Under the pieces are notes generated by a model. It did not search any database and was not told the DNA's origin. It saw nothing but the letters and a program-made list of their open reading frames with translations. 64,000 nt of DNA, taken from NCBI RefSeq assembly GCF_014836665.1, contig NZ_JACSQJ010000008.1, forward strand, positions 1-64,000. The letters run 5' to 3'. Numbering within the stretch: the first letter of the stretch is position 1; every line of letters starts with the position of its first letter. The translations under genes and the position numbers were made by a program. Source of the DNA: Luteimonas colneyensis. Lineage in GTDB: Bacteria; Pseudomonadota; Gammaproteobacteria; Xanthomonadales; Xanthomonadaceae. Below are positions 1 to 9,173 of this stretch, in pieces.

Positions 1-132
1 ATGGATGGCCGGCGGCCGGAAGTGGGAGCAGGACAGCGCAGATTCCGGCTGGGCATCCCCCCTGCGTCCGCGCCGGGTCGCCGCAGCCCGAAAACACCAA
101 CGCGAACATTCCCCTAGGTTGGGAGAAGAACC

Positions 133-161
133 AAAAAAAACACCGGCGCGAGGCCGGTGTT
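133..161 (-). terminator. Rho-independent terminator of the BON gene
   Basis: A perfect 9-bp stem (139-147 with 153-161, arm AACACCGGC) closes a 5-nt loop. On the minus strand it is followed by a run of eight T residues (133-140 read in reverse). It lies about 40 bases past the stop codon of the minus-strand BON gene. Confidence 0.82.
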
Positions 162-198
162 CTCGTCTCTGGCGCCGCGTGGGCGCGTGGTCGGTCGG

Positions 199-555
199 CT
201 ACTCGGTCGCGTCGACCGACAGGCCGCTGGCGTCGACGTCGGTCACGCCCTTGATGTCGGCGGCGATGCGCTTGGCCTCGTCGACCTGCATCTGGCTGGC
301 CACGTCGCCGCGCAGCGTCACCACGCCGTTGACGGTTTCGACATCGATTTCGAGGCCGGCGACGTCCTCGTCGGCCAGCAGGCTGGCCTTGACCTTGGTG
401 GTGATCCAGGTGTCGTCGACGGGCTGGTCGGAGTCGCCGGCGTGGTCGGCATGGGTCTTCGGGTCGTCGTTTGCGATCGCATGGCCGCCCGCCAGCAGAA
501 GGGAGAGGGCGGTGGCCATCAGCGTGCCGTTCTGAATGCGCTTGGTCCTGGTCAT
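199..555 (-). CDS. Secreted BON-domain protein
   Basis: This is a 118-residue protein with an N-terminal signal peptide (hydrophobic run TALSLLLAGGHA, probable cleavage near residue 28) followed by an acidic linker. One BON domain covers about residues 48-115, with the family pattern of IDVETVNGVVTLRGDV and a following conserved Asp/Ala-rich helix. BON proteins such as OsmY are periplasmic and are thought to bind phospholipid or envelope surfaces during osmotic stress. The upstream in-frame Met at 675 is rejected because only the Met at 555 places the signal peptide at the N terminus. The gene stands alone with its own terminator. The exact role is not known; the domain call is secure. Confidence 0.85.
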   Translation of the reverse strand: MTRTKRIQNGTLMATALSLLLAGGHAIANDDPKTHADHAGDSDQPVDDTWITTKVKASLLADEDVAGLEIDVETVNGVVTLRGDVASQMQVDEAKRIAADIKGVTDVDASGLSVDATE

Positions 556-719
556 CGGTATTACTCGCCATGTTGCGTGGGGGAGCCGATTGATACTCCC
601 GGGCGGATCGACGCGGCGTGAGCAGACGCTTGCCGCAGCGTGAACGCGACCGCGCATTTCATGCGCGGTTCGCATGGTGGTTCCAATACTCGGGCCTCCC
701 CCCAGCAGGAGGTTCTCCC

Positions 720-1157
720 ATGAAGCACGCCATCATCCAGGCGCTCGCCCTGGCCGTTTCGATGGCCGCCGCCGGCGGCGCCGCCGCACAGCAGGCCGAC
801 GACGCCATGACCGTGCCGCAGGTCCGCGCCTCGCTCGAGTCGCAGGGTTATACCAACGTCAACGACGTCGAGTTCGACGACGGCGTGTGGAAGGCGGACG
901 CGCGCAGCGCCGACGGCCAGCGCGTCGAGCTGCGCATCGACCCGGCAACCGGCAAGGTCTATCCCGAGGACGCGGTGGCGCAGCTCGCCGAGGCCGACGT
1001 GCGTGCGAAGCTCAGCGCCGCCGGATATTCGAACATCCACGATGTGAAGTTCGACGACGGCATGTGGACCGCGGAGGCGGACGATGCGAACGGGCGCGAG
1101 CTGAAGCTCACGCTTGATCCCGACACGGGCAAGGTCGTCGGCAAGGACCGCGACTGA
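720..1157 (+). CDS. Secreted protein with two PepSY-like repeats
   Basis: A 145-residue exported protein. Residues 1-23 form a signal peptide ending in AAAQ. The mature part is an internal duplication of about 55 residues: two units each run from a helix (VRASLESQGYTNV, VRAKLSAAGYSNI) through DVEFDDGVW or DVKFDDGMW to a strand ending DPATGKVYPED or DPDTGKVVGKD. This is the PepSY layout; PepSY domains are proposed inhibitors or chaperones of secreted peptidases. The start is fixed by an AGGAGG site at 707-712, seven bases before the ATG. The partner protease, if any, is not visible nearby. Confidence 0.8.
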   Translation: MKHAIIQALALAVSMAAAGGAAAQQADDAMTVPQVRASLESQGYTNVNDVEFDDGVWKADARSADGQRVELRIDPATGKVYPEDAVAQLAEADVRAKLSAAGYSNIHDVKFDDGMWTAEADDANGRELKLTLDPDTGKVVGKDRD

Positions 1158-1185
1158 GCCCGCTTGCAGCCCGCTCTGGACGGAT

Positions 1186-1209
1186 GCGGGGCGCCCGATG
1201 GCGCCCCGC
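1186..1209. terminator. Shared hairpin between convergent genes
   Basis: A perfect 10-bp stem GCGGGGCGCC / GGCGCCCCGC closes a CGAT loop. It lies between the PepSY gene (plus, ends 1157) and the DUF3297 gene (minus, ends 1212). There is no long U tract, so termination in both directions is inferred from position and stem strength. Confidence 0.6.
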
Positions 1210-1211
1210 GT

Positions 1212-1454
1212 TCATTCCGCGTCGCGGAACCAGGGTTCGACGCGGCCGTTGACCTTCATCGTCATCGGGTTGCCGCGGCGGTCGAGCGCGCGGCCGACGG
1301 CCACGCGGATCCAGCCTTCGCTCACGCAATACTCCTCGACGTTGGTGCGTTCCTCGCCGTTGAAGCGGATGCCGATGCCGCGCGCCAGCGTGGCTTCGTC
1401 GTAGTAGGGGCTGCGGGGATCGTTGCTGAGGCGGTCGGGCGGGGTCTGCGTCAT
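1212..1454 (-). CDS. DUF3297 family protein
   Basis: An 80-residue soluble protein matching DUF3297 along its whole length: it opens with PPDRLSNDPRSPYYDE, then GIGIRFNGEERTNVEEYC, VSEGWIRVAVG, and ends in a VNGRVEPWF strand. No function is established for the family. The upstream in-frame Met at 1601 would add a low-complexity leader overlapping msrB, so the Met at 1454 is chosen. It is the last of four minus-strand genes (DUF3016, DUF4031, msrB, DUF3297) with short gaps that may be co-transcribed. Confidence 0.85.
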   Translation of the reverse strand: MTQTPPDRLSNDPRSPYYDEATLARGIGIRFNGEERTNVEEYCVSEGWIRVAVGRALDRRGNPMTMKVNGRVEPWFRDAE

Positions 1455-1539
1455 GTCGGTTTCCAGGCGTTCGTGCGCGGCGCCGGGCGCGGGCGCGCGC
1501 GGCGCAAGAGGATACTTGGCTGCCGCGCCCGCTGCAGCC

Positions 1540-2007
1540 TCAGGCCAGCGGCTTGCCTTCGGGAGCGCCCCGGCCCAGCAGGTCGGGCAGGGGATCGCCA
1601 TCGGCGACGAAGCCGAGCGCGATCGAGTTCAGGCAGTGGCGTTCGCCGGTGGGCGGCGGGCCATCGGGGAAGACGTGGCCGAGATGACTGCCGCAGCGCG
1701 CGCAGGTTTCCTCGATGCGCACCATGCCGTGGCCGAGGTCGCGCACGTAGCGGAGATGGGCGGGATCGAGCGGCGCGAAGAAGCTGGGCCAGCCGGTGCC
1801 GGAGTCAAACTTCGCGCTGGAGCGGAACAGCGGCAGCCCGCAGAGGCCGCAGGTATAGGTGCCCTCGCGCCGGTTGTCGAGGAAGGCGCCGCAGAACGGC
1901 GCCTCGGTGCCGTGGGCAAGCAGCACGCGGCGTGCGTCGTCGTCGAGCGCCTCGACGAGCTCGCGTCGCCGGGCATCGTCGGGGGGGCTGAGGTCGAAGC
2001 CGGTCAT
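1540..2007 (-). CDS. msrB: Peptide-methionine (R)-S-oxide reductase MsrB
   Basis: A 155-residue enzyme that reduces methionine-R-sulfoxide in oxidised proteins. The structural zinc is bound by two CxxC pairs (C53/C56 in CGLCG and C102/C105 in CARCG). The catalytic Cys is C125 in RHCLNS, and GTGWPSF lies at 70-76. C39 in APFCG is an extra cysteine that could act as the resolving thiol; that is inference. There is no signal peptide, so the form is cytosolic. The length is normal for a free-standing MsrB. Confidence 0.95.
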   Translation of the reverse strand: MTGFDLSPPDDARRRELVEALDDDARRVLLAHGTEAPFCGAFLDNRREGTYTCGLCGLPLFRSSAKFDSGTGWPSFFAPLDPAHLRYVRDLGHGMVRIEETCARCGSHLGHVFPDGPPPTGERHCLNSIALGFVADGDPLPDLLGRGAPEGKPLA

Positions 2008-2062
2008 GCGGATCTCCTGCGTGGTCCGGCGCCCATTATCGCCCCGGCATCCCGGGCGCGCG

Positions 2063-2347
2063 TCACGGCGCTTCGCGGCGCCCCTGGCGGCGGGCGTTGG
2101 CGATCACCGCGCGCATCCGCACGCGGTCGCGGTGGCGCGAGATCGGCACCGCGCCGAGTTCGATCGCGCGCGCGCGCAGCTCCGCGGTCACGTCGTAGTG
2201 GGCGCCGCTGGTGCGGTCCTGGAAGGCGTGGCGCGGCATGCCCAGGGCGGCGGCGAACGCGTGCAGCTCGTCCAGGGTGTCGGCCATCAGGTGTGCCCAG
2301 CGGCGGCCGCGCCACAGCGTGACCGCATCGTCGACATAGACCGCCAT
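2063..2347 (-). CDS. DUF4031 domain protein
   Basis: A 94-residue protein with the DUF4031 signature: it starts MAVYVDDA, then [20 protein letters not shown], followed by [17 protein letters not shown]. The family is common in proteobacteria and actinobacteria and has no assigned biochemistry. It begins 5 bases after the DUF3016 stop and is probably co-transcribed with it. Confidence 0.85.
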   Translation of the reverse strand: MAVYVDDAVTLWRGRRWAHLMADTLDELHAFAAALGMPRHAFQDRTSGAHYDVTAELRARAIELGAVPISRHRDRVRMRAVIANARRQGRREAP

Positions 2348-2352
2348 CGGGC

Positions 2353-2916
2353 TCAGTGCGTCCGGCCGGCGAGCTCGTCGCGCACCCAGTCATCGACCAG
2401 GCGCTTCTCGTGGCGCAGGGGATCGCCGCTGCCCACCGTGCCCGCGTGGCGGTGCAGGAAGCCGATGTCGCGCAGGCTGCGCTCGCCCGAGCCGATCACG
2501 TCGCCAGACGCGTCGTACAACGTGTACGACAGGTCGATGCGCGGTGGGTAGATGTCGCGGACGATCCGGACCCCGTCGCTGCGGCCCGCGCCGGGCTCGA
2601 AGTCGCCGGCGCGTTCGATGTCGGTGATCACGACGTCGAGGCGCTCGCCAGGACCGAGCGCGCCTGCCGCGCGCGTGGCGAGATGGCGCGCGATGCCGCG
2701 CACCCAGTCGCCGCGTTCCGCCTCGAAGCGGTTGCGGCTGTAGCGGATTTCGGTGAACGCCTGCGGATCGGTCCACGACACCGTGACCGGCCCCTCGGCT
2801 TCGAGGCTGCGCGGGACGTCGGGATCCGTGACCCGCGCGGCGGACGCCGGTGCGGCGAAGGCCGCGGCCAGTGCGGCGGAGATCAGGACGGTGGCCAGGT
2901 GGCGCGTGCGTATCAC
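2353..2916 (-). CDS. DUF3016 periplasmic protein
   Basis: A 187-residue exported protein. The start is GTG at 2916, preceded by GGAGGA at a workable distance. A signal peptide runs to about residue 26 ([11 protein letters not shown]). The mature region has the DUF3016 pattern: [15 protein letters not shown] near the front, [16 protein letters not shown] in the middle and a [15 protein letters not shown] strand towards the end. Function is unknown. It is the first gene of the small minus-strand group that continues with DUF4031 and msrB. Confidence 0.85.
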   Translation of the reverse strand: MIRTRHLATVLISAALAAAFAAPASAARVTDPDVPRSLEAEGPVTVSWTDPQAFTEIRYSRNRFEAERGDWVRGIARHLATRAAGALGPGERLDVVITDIERAGDFEPGAGRSDGVRIVRDIYPPRIDLSYTLYDASGDVIGSGERSLRDIGFLHRHAGTVGSGDPLRHEKRLVDDWVRDELAGRTH

Positions 2917-3096
2917 GGGGATGTCCTCCGTTCGGGACCTGCACGAGTCTGCGCCGCCGCCTGCGCGGCTGCAATGGACGCCGCGACTATCGGCCCGGCA
3001 CGTTCAGCGCGCATCGTGGAATGCCGCATGCCTTCACGTGGCATGGCCCGTGGCTCGCGCAGGATCGCGGCCACCCGAACACCCGAGGTTCCGTGC

Positions 3097-4131
3097 ATGC
3101 GACCAGCCACTCCGCTCGCCATCGCGCTGTCCGCGATGCTGTCCATCGCCCTGCCGTCCGGTGCGCAGGAGAAGGAAGATCCCGCCAGGGCCACGCAAGC
3201 GGCCACGCCCGATGCGCCGGCAACGCCTGCCGTTGGCAGCGCGGCGCAGGCCGCGGACCATGCGGCCAACGACGCCGCGACCACCACCGGCGAACACGCG
3301 ATGCTGCGCGCGCAGGTGCTGCTGGAGCGCGCGCGCTTCTCGCCCGGCGAAATCGACGGCCAGGGTGGTACGAACACGCGGCGCGCGCTTGCCGCGTTCC
3401 AGCACAGCCGCGGCCTGGAGCCGACCGGCGAACTGGACGCACCCACCTGGCAGGCGCTGGGCGAGGACGCGGCGCCGGTGCTGGTGCAGTACGCGATCAC
3501 CGCTGCCGACGTGGCCGGACCGTTCCGCGAACTGCCCGACGGGATGATGGAGCGGGCGGAACTCGAGGCGCTCGGCTACGAGAGCGTGGCCGAGGCGCTG
3601 GGCGAGCGCTTCCACGCCAGCCCCGCGCTGCTGCAGCGCCTCAATCCCGGCAAGGACCTGTCCGCGGCGGGCACGACGATCGTGGTGCCCGGCGTGGCGA
3701 CGGCCGCGCCGCTGCCGGAAATCGCGCGCGTGGTCGTCGACAAGTCGGATTCCGTCGTGCAGCTGCTGGCCGCCGATGACCGGGTGGTGGCGCAGTTCCC
3801 GGCCTCGACCGGCAGCGAGCACGATCCGCTGCCGATCGGCGAGTGGACCATCAAGGGCGTCGCGCGCGACCCGACCTTCCACTACAACCCCGACCTGTTC
3901 TGGGACGCCGATCCCTCGCATGCCAAGGCCACGCTCGCGCCGGGTCCGAACAATCCGGTCGGCGTGGCCTGGGTCGACCTGTCGAAGGAGCATTACGGCA
4001 TCCACGGCACGCCGGAGCCGGGCAAGGTCGGCAAGACCGATTCCCACGGCTGCATCCGCCTCGCCAACTGGCACGTCGACCTGCTGGCCGACGCGGTGAA
4101 GCCGGGCATGCCGGCGGTGCTGCAGGAGTAG
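3097..4131 (+). CDS. L,D-transpeptidase (YkuD) with peptidoglycan-binding domain
   Basis: A 344-residue exported enzyme. A signal peptide covers residues 1-23. A peptidoglycan-binding helix bundle lies at about 65-115 ([28 protein letters not shown]), then a LysM-like linker region ([18 protein letters not shown]), then the YkuD catalytic domain at about 205-343. The catalytic motif is intact, with H303 in HGTPEPG and C319 in SHGCIRL. Such enzymes form 3-3 crosslinks in peptidoglycan or attach proteins to it. The ATG at 3097 fits the signal peptide and has CGAGG upstream; earlier in-frame Mets are rejected. The next gene, an M23 peptidase, starts 3 bases later. Confidence 0.92.
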   Translation: MRPATPLAIALSAMLSIALPSGAQEKEDPARATQAATPDAPATPAVGSAAQAADHAANDAATTTGEHAMLRAQVLLERARFSPGEIDGQGGTNTRRALAAFQHSRGLEPTGELDAPTWQALGEDAAPVLVQYAITAADVAGPFRELPDGMMERAELEALGYESVAEALGERFHASPALLQRLNPGKDLSAAGTTIVVPGVATAAPLPEIARVVVDKSDSVVQLLAADDRVVAQFPASTGSEHDPLPIGEWTIKGVARDPTFHYNPDLFWDADPSHAKATLAPGPNNPVGVAWVDLSKEHYGIHGTPEPGKVGKTDSHGCIRLANWHVDLLADAVKPGMPAVLQE

Positions 4132-4134
4132 CCG

Positions 4135-4872
4135 GTGCGCTCTATCGCGGTCCTCCTCGCGGGCCTGCTGCTGGCGGCAGCCGCGTACTACCTGGCGATG
4201 CCGCGCGCCGAACGCGGCCGCATCGTGCAGGTGACGCCCACCGTGGCGGAGCCGGTGACTGATGGGGATGAGCGCGCGGCCGATGTGCCGGTGCAGGCGG
4301 AGGTTCGCGATGCCCGATCCAGCCGCGTCGACCGCACCCGCGCCAGCGGCGCGATCCGGCCGGTCGCGGTCCCCGATCCAGCGCCTGCCGCCACGCCGGC
4401 CGCCGTCGCGGCGCGGCCCTCCGCGGTCCCGCTGCCCTCGGACCTGGTGGTGCCGGTGCAGGGCGTCGCGCCCTCGTCGCTGTCGCCGACCTTCGACGAC
4501 GACCGCGGCGAGGGCCGCGTGCACGAGGCGCTCGACATCATGGCGCCGGCCGGCACGCCGGTGCTGGCGGTCGCCGACGGCCACGTCGAGAAGCTGTTCG
4601 ACAGCGATCGCGGCGGCCTGACGATGTACCAGTTCGAACCCACGGGTCGCTATGCGTACTACTACGCGCACCTGGAGCGCTATGCGCCGGGTCTCGAGGA
4701 AGGCGCCGCGCTGCGCCAGGGCGAGGTCATCGGCTACGTCGGCAGCACCGGCAACGCCGATCCGGCGGCGCCGCACCTGCACTTCGCGATCTTCCTGCTC
4801 GGCCCTGAAAAGCGCTGGTGGGAGGGCACGCCGATCGACCCCTGGCCGCTGCTCTCCGGCCGCGCGCCCTGA
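4135..4872 (+). CDS. M23 family metallopeptidase
   Basis: A 245-residue membrane-anchored or exported peptidase with a GTG start. Residues 4-22 form a hydrophobic N-terminal segment, followed by an Ala/Pro-rich linker to about 105 and the LytM/M23 domain at about 115-225. The zinc ligands are H130 and D134 (HEALD) and H216 (HLHF); H179 and H214 complete the active site. All are present, so this is an active-type endopeptidase rather than a degenerate EnvC-like activator. Three bases separate it from the L,D-transpeptidase, which suggests paired remodelling of crosslinks. Confidence 0.92.
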   Translation: MRSIAVLLAGLLLAAAAYYLAMPRAERGRIVQVTPTVAEPVTDGDERAADVPVQAEVRDARSSRVDRTRASGAIRPVAVPDPAPAATPAAVAARPSAVPLPSDLVVPVQGVAPSSLSPTFDDDRGEGRVHEALDIMAPAGTPVLAVADGHVEKLFDSDRGGLTMYQFEPTGRYAYYYAHLERYAPGLEEGAALRQGEVIGYVGSTGNADPAAPHLHFAIFLLGPEKRWWEGTPIDPWPLLSGRAP

Positions 4873-4881
4873 GCGCCGTGC

Positions 4882-5568
4882 TCAGCGCAGCAGCGGCTCC
4901 AGCGCGGGCCAGACATGGCGGGCGATGGCGGGCTGGGCCTCGGCGGTGGGGTGCAGGTTGTCCTCCATGAAGTTGCCGCGGTCGGCCGCGACCGGCTCGA
5001 GCAGGAAGGGCAGCAGCTCGACGTCGAAGAACGCGGCGAGGTCGCGATAGGTCTGCTCGAAGCCGCGGGTGTAGTCGGGGCCCAGGTTCGGCGGCATGCG
5101 CATGCCGACCAGCAGCACGCGCGCGCCGACGTGGCGCGAGGCACCGATCATCCGCGCCAGGTTGCGCCGCAGTTCGGGCAGCGGCAGGCCACGCAGGGCG
5201 TCGTTGGCGCCCAGCGCGATCACCACCACGGCGGGCCGGTGCCGGAGCACTTCGTCGACCACGCGCGCCGAGCCGCCGGCGCTGGTCTCGCCGCTGATGC
5301 TGGCGTTCACCACCTGCCAGCCGGGATGCTCGCGGGCGAGGCGCTCGCCGACCATCGCCACCCAGCCCTGGTCCGCGCGCAGGCCGTAGGCGGCCGAGAG
5401 CGAGTCGCCCATGACCAGCACGGTGCGCGGCGCCGTGGCCGGCTGCGCCGTCACCGCGGGGCGTGCAGCGGGCGCGGGCTGCGCCAGGGCGGCCGCGGCC
5501 GACAGCAGCAGGCACGCACCAATGGCACATTGCAGCCAGCGCCGTGGCGCCCGGTATCCTGACCTCAT
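4882..5568 (-). CDS. tesA: TesA-like SGNH arylesterase/thioesterase
   Basis: A 228-residue periplasmic hydrolase. A signal peptide extends to about residue 30. The SGNH blocks are GDSLSAAYG (nucleophile S56), the block II Gly in SGETSAG, GAND (N122) and DNLHPT (D203, H206). This matches TesA/acyl-CoA thioesterase I/lysophospholipase L1. The gene is divergent from an ABC ATPase-permease pair, the same arrangement as tesA-ybbA-ybbP in enteric bacteria, which supports the call. The start at 5568 is the only Met that begins the signal peptide. Confidence 0.92.
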   Translation of the reverse strand: MRSGYRAPRRWLQCAIGACLLLSAAAALAQPAPAARPAVTAQPATAPRTVLVMGDSLSAAYGLRADQGWVAMVGERLAREHPGWQVVNASISGETSAGGSARVVDEVLRHRPAVVVIALGANDALRGLPLPELRRNLARMIGASRHVGARVLLVGMRMPPNLGPDYTRGFEQTYRDLAAFFDVELLPFLLEPVAADRGNFMEDNLHPTAEAQPAIARHVWPALEPLLR

Positions 5569-5651
5569 CCAGCGACTCCTCGTTCCGTCCGTCGATCGCG
5601 CCCGGCCCAGCCGGTCGCCGCGCCGGACATCATGCCCCGATGAAGGACCCC

Positions 5652-6362
5652 ATGGCTGACTCGTCCCGAACCCCCGCCGCGCCGGCGCTCTCCGCCACCG
5701 CACTCGGCAAGCGCGTGCAGCTGCCCGGCGGCGAACTGGTGATCCTCGACGGCGTGGCCTTCGCCATCGCGCGTGGCGAAAGCGTGGCCATCGTCGGCCC
5801 TTCGGGCTCGGGCAAGAGCACGCTGCTGTCGCTGCTGGCCGGCCTGGACGCGCCGACGGCGGGTTCGGTGGAGATCGACGGCGCAGCGCTGTCGACGCTC
5901 GACGAGGACGGCCGCGCCCGCGTGCGCGCCGAGAAGGTCGGCTTCGTGTTCCAGAACTTCCAGCTGCTGCCCTCGCTGACCGCGCTGGAGAACGTGATGC
6001 TGCCGCTGGAGCTGCGCGGCGACGCCGACGTCGAAGGCCCGGCACGCGCGATCCTGGCCCGCGTCGGCCTCGGCGAGCGCCTCGGCCACTACCCGCGCCA
6101 GCTGTCCGGCGGCGAACAGCAGCGAGTGGCGGTGGCGCGCGCCTTCGTCACCGGTCCCTCGCTGATGTTCGCCGACGAGCCGACGGGCAACCTCGACACC
6201 GCGACCGGGCAGGCGATCATCGAGCTGCTGTTCGCGCTGAACCAGGACGCCGGCACGACGCTGGTGCTGGTGACGCACGACGAGCACCTGGCCGGGCGCT
6301 GCCGGCGCACGCTGCGCATCGAGGGCGGTCGGCTGGTGGCGGACTCCGGGCGCGCGGCATGA
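5652..6362 (+). CDS. ybbA: YbbA-type ABC transporter ATPase
   Basis: A 236-residue ABC ATPase: Walker A GPSGSGKST at 49-57, Q-loop near FQNFQLL (residues 100-105), signature LSGGEQQR at 151-158, Walker B LMFADEPTGN at 171-180 and the switch His in VTHDEH. It belongs to the MacB/LolD/FtsE-like clade that works with FtsX-type permeases. An alternative ATG lies at 5640, four codons upstream; the inner start is favoured by AAGGA just before it, but the choice is not certain. It overlaps the permease gene by 4 bases (ATGA), so the two are translationally coupled. Confidence 0.92.
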   Translation: MADSSRTPAAPALSATALGKRVQLPGGELVILDGVAFAIARGESVAIVGPSGSGKSTLLSLLAGLDAPTAGSVEIDGAALSTLDEDGRARVRAEKVGFVFQNFQLLPSLTALENVMLPLELRGDADVEGPARAILARVGLGERLGHYPRQLSGGEQQRVAVARAFVTGPSLMFADEPTGNLDTATGQAIIELLFALNQDAGTTLVLVTHDEHLAGRCRRTLRIEGGRLVADSGRAA

Positions 6363-8893
6363 GGATCGCCGGACTCGCTTGGCGGCAGATGCGTCGCGAC
6401 CTGGCGTCGGGCGACGTGCGCATCCTTCTGGCCGCGCTGGTGCTGGCGGTGGTCGCGGTGACCGCGGTCGGCTTCGTCACCGACCGCGCCGCACGCGCGC
6501 TGGCGCTTGAGGCCAACCGGCTGCTGGGCGGCGACGCGGTGCTGCGCGGCGATGCGCCGATCCGCGGACCCGCCCGCGAGGCGGCGGAGGCCGCGGGCCT
6601 GCGCATGGCCGACACGGTCGAACTCGACACCATGGTGCGCGTCGGCCGGGGCAACGACGCGCAGCTGAAGCTGGGCGAGCTGCGCGCGATCGGCGAGGGC
6701 TTCCCGCTTCGGGGCGAATACCGCATCGCCGGCGCCGATGGCGTCGAGCGCGCGGCCGCGGGCGTGCCCGCGCCGGGCACGCTGTGGATGAGCCGCGGCG
6801 GCGCCGACACGCTGGGCGCGCGCATCGGCGACACCGTCGGCATCGGCACGATGGAATTGCGCCTGGCGGCGCTGGTGGTGCAGGAGCCCGACGCCGCGCT
6901 GGACTACTTCAACGTGGCGCCGAAGGTCTTCATCCATCCCGACGACCTCGCCGCCACGGGCCTGGTGCAGGAGGGCAGCCGCATCCGCCACCGCCTGGTG
7001 GTGGCGGGCGAGGCCGGCGCGGTCGAACGCTTCACCGCAGTGGCGCGCGCCAACCTCGCGCGCGGCCAGCGCCTGGAAACCGCGGCCGATGCGCGCCCCG
7101 AGATCCGCTCGGCGCTGGACCGCGCGGGCCGCTTCCTCGGGCTCGCCGCGCTGGTCTCGGTGGTGCTGGCCGCGGTGGCGGTGGCGATGGCCGCGCGCCG
7201 GCACAGCGCGCGCCACCTGCAGGGCGCGGCGGTGATGCGCTGCCTGGGCGCCAGCCAGGCCACGCTGGCCGGGATCCACGTCGGCGAACTGCTGATGCTG
7301 GGCCTGCTCGCCTGCAGCGTGGGCGTGGGCATCGCCTGGGCGCTGCAGTGGGCGATCGGCGGCTGGCTGGCCGGCATGCTCGGCATCGCGATCCCGCCGG
7401 CGGGCGTGCTGCCGGCGATCGGTGGCTACGGCGTAGGCCTGGTGGTGCTGCTCGCCTTCGCCGCGCCGCCGGTGCTGGCGCTGCGCCGGGTGCCGGCGCT
7501 GAGCGTGCTGCGCCGCGACCTCGACCCCACCGAGCCCGCCGCGCTGCTGGTGCTCGCCGCCGGCATCGTCGGCATCGGTGCGCTGCTGTGGTGGCAGGCG
7601 GGCTCGCCGGCGCTGGCGCTGGCCATGCTGGCCGGCATCGCGCTGACCCTGGGTGCGCTGGCGCTGCTGGCCTGGCTGATGATCCTGGCCGTGCGCCGCC
7701 TGCGCACGCGCCTGCGCGGCAGCGCGCGCTACGGCCTGGCCAACGTCAGCCGTCGCGCCGGCACCAGCATCGCCCAGGTCTCCGCGCTCGGCCTCGGACT
7801 GATGGCGCTCCTGCTGCTGACCTTCGTGCGCACCGACCTGCTGGCGCGCTGGCAGCTGGCGCTGGCCGAGGAGGCGCCGAACCGCTTCATCGTCAACGTG
7901 CAGCAGGACCAGGTCGACGGGGTCGCCGAGGTGGCGGCCGGGCAGGGCCTGGCACCGCCAGTGCTGTACCCGATGGTCCGCGGGCGCCTGGCCACGCACG
8001 ACGGCGTGCCGGTGAGCGGCGCCGACTACGCGTCCGACGGCGATGGCGCCGCCGACGACGACTCCCGCCGTGCGCAGCGCCGGGCCGACCGCGAGTTCAA
8101 CCTCTCCACCGCGCGCGAGCTGCGCGACGACAACCGCGTGACGGCGGGCGAGTTCTGGGGCCCCGATGGCGCCGATGGCGTGGAGCTGTCGGTCGAGGAA
8201 GGCTTCGCGGAATCACTCGGCTGGGCGCTCGGCGACCGCATCGCCTTCGACATCGCCGGACGCCGCATCGAAGGTCGCGTGACCAGCCTGCGCGAGGTCG
8301 AGTGGGAAAGCTTCCGCCCGAACTTCTTCGTGCTGTTCTCGCCTGGCGCGCTGGACGGCTATCCCGCGAGCTGGATCACCGCCGTCAGCGTGCCGCAGGG
8401 CGATACCGCGTTCACGCGCGAGCTGGTCCAGCGCTATCCGAACGTCTCGGTGATCGACGTCGATGCCGTGCTCACGCAGGTGCGCAACACCGCCGACCAG
8501 GTGTCGACGGTGGTGGAGGTGGTGTTCTGGTTCGCGCTGGCGGCGGGCCTGCTGGTGCTGCTGGCGGCGATCAGCGCCAGCCAGGACGAACGCCTGCTGG
8601 AGGGCGGCGTGATGCGCGTGCTTGGTGCCAGCCGCAGGCAGCTTCGGCTTGCCCAGGCGTCGGAGTTCGCGGTGATCGGCCTGCTGTCGGGGCTGGTTGC
8701 GGCGGTGGCCGCGACGCTGCTGGCGGGCGTGGTGGCCACGCAGGTGTTCGACCTGCCGTGGACGCCCGACATCGGCATGGCCGTGGCCGGCGGGCTGGCC
8801 GGCATGGCGGCGGCGCTGGTGGCCGGGCTCTGGGCCACGCGGCGCGTGCTGGACGCGCCGCCGGCCGTGACCCTGCGCGAGCTCCAGGGCTGA
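6359..8893 (+). CDS. ybbP: YbbP-type FtsX-like ABC permease
   Basis: An 844-residue permease with two FtsX-like repeats. There is one N-terminal membrane segment (about residues 20-42), a large extracytoplasmic region, a membrane cluster at about 255-460, a second extracytoplasmic domain and a final three-helix block at about 715-835 ending TLRELQG. The conserved VMRVLGASRRQL and VMRCLGASQATL loops of FtsX permeases are present in both halves. The E. coli YbbAP/TesA set has been linked to export or extraction of hydrophobic compounds; the substrate here is not known. Confidence 0.9.
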   Translation: MRIAGLAWRQMRRDLASGDVRILLAALVLAVVAVTAVGFVTDRAARALALEANRLLGGDAVLRGDAPIRGPAREAAEAAGLRMADTVELDTMVRVGRGNDAQLKLGELRAIGEGFPLRGEYRIAGADGVERAAAGVPAPGTLWMSRGGADTLGARIGDTVGIGTMELRLAALVVQEPDAALDYFNVAPKVFIHPDDLAATGLVQEGSRIRHRLVVAGEAGAVERFTAVARANLARGQRLETAADARPEIRSALDRAGRFLGLAALVSVVLAAVAVAMAARRHSARHLQGAAVMRCLGASQATLAGIHVGELLMLGLLACSVGVGIAWALQWAIGGWLAGMLGIAIPPAGVLPAIGGYGVGLVVLLAFAAPPVLALRRVPALSVLRRDLDPTEPAALLVLAAGIVGIGALLWWQAGSPALALAMLAGIALTLGALALLAWLMILAVRRLRTRLRGSARYGLANVSRRAGTSIAQVSALGLGLMALLLLTFVRTDLLARWQLALAEEAPNRFIVNVQQDQVDGVAEVAAGQGLAPPVLYPMVRGRLATHDGVPVSGADYASDGDGAADDDSRRAQRRADREFNLSTARELRDDNRVTAGEFWGPDGADGVELSVEEGFAESLGWALGDRIAFDIAGRRIEGRVTSLREVEWESFRPNFFVLFSPGALDGYPASWITAVSVPQGDTAFTRELVQRYPNVSVIDVDAVLTQVRNTADQVSTVVEVVFWFALAAGLLVLLAAISASQDERLLEGGVMRVLGASRRQLRLAQASEFAVIGLLSGLVAAVAATLLAGVVATQVFDLPWTPDIGMAVAGGLAGMAAALVAGLWATRRVLDAPPAVTLRELQG

Positions 8894-8912
8894 GCGCAGG
8901 GCCGGACGCGCC

Positions 8913-9173
8913 TCAGGCGCCGACGCGCTCGGGTTCGGCGTCGAAGCGGCGCGCGTAGTCGCGCTCGTCGGCGATCGCGATCACGTCGTCGTCGGCGCTG
9001 TCGGGTGCGCCGTAGACCGCATAGACGACTTCGTCGCCGCGGCGTCCGACCTGCTGCAGCCGGTAGCGCGACTGGCCGCCGCCGGTATTGGGCGGGTAGT
9101 GGGTGGGGGGCGTGTCGGCCTCGATGTCGAGTTCGCTGTTGTCGACCGGGCCGCCGACGAAGAGTGCGCGCAT
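8913..9173 (-). CDS. Hypothetical protein, 86 aa
   Basis: I do not recognise this protein. It starts MRALFVGGPVDNSELDIE, continues with HYPPNTGGGQSRYRL and VVYAVYGAPDSADDDVIAI, and is soluble and acidic. The short strand-rich layout suggests a single small beta domain. AGAGGA sits six bases before the ATG at 9173, a good ribosome site, and the codon use looks real. It is divergent from the rRNA methyltransferase gene. An in-frame Met seven codons upstream is less well placed. Confidence 0.65.
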   Translation of the reverse strand: MRALFVGGPVDNSELDIEADTPPTHYPPNTGGGQSRYRLQQVGRRGDEVVYAVYGAPDSADDDVIAIADERDYARRFDAEPERVGA

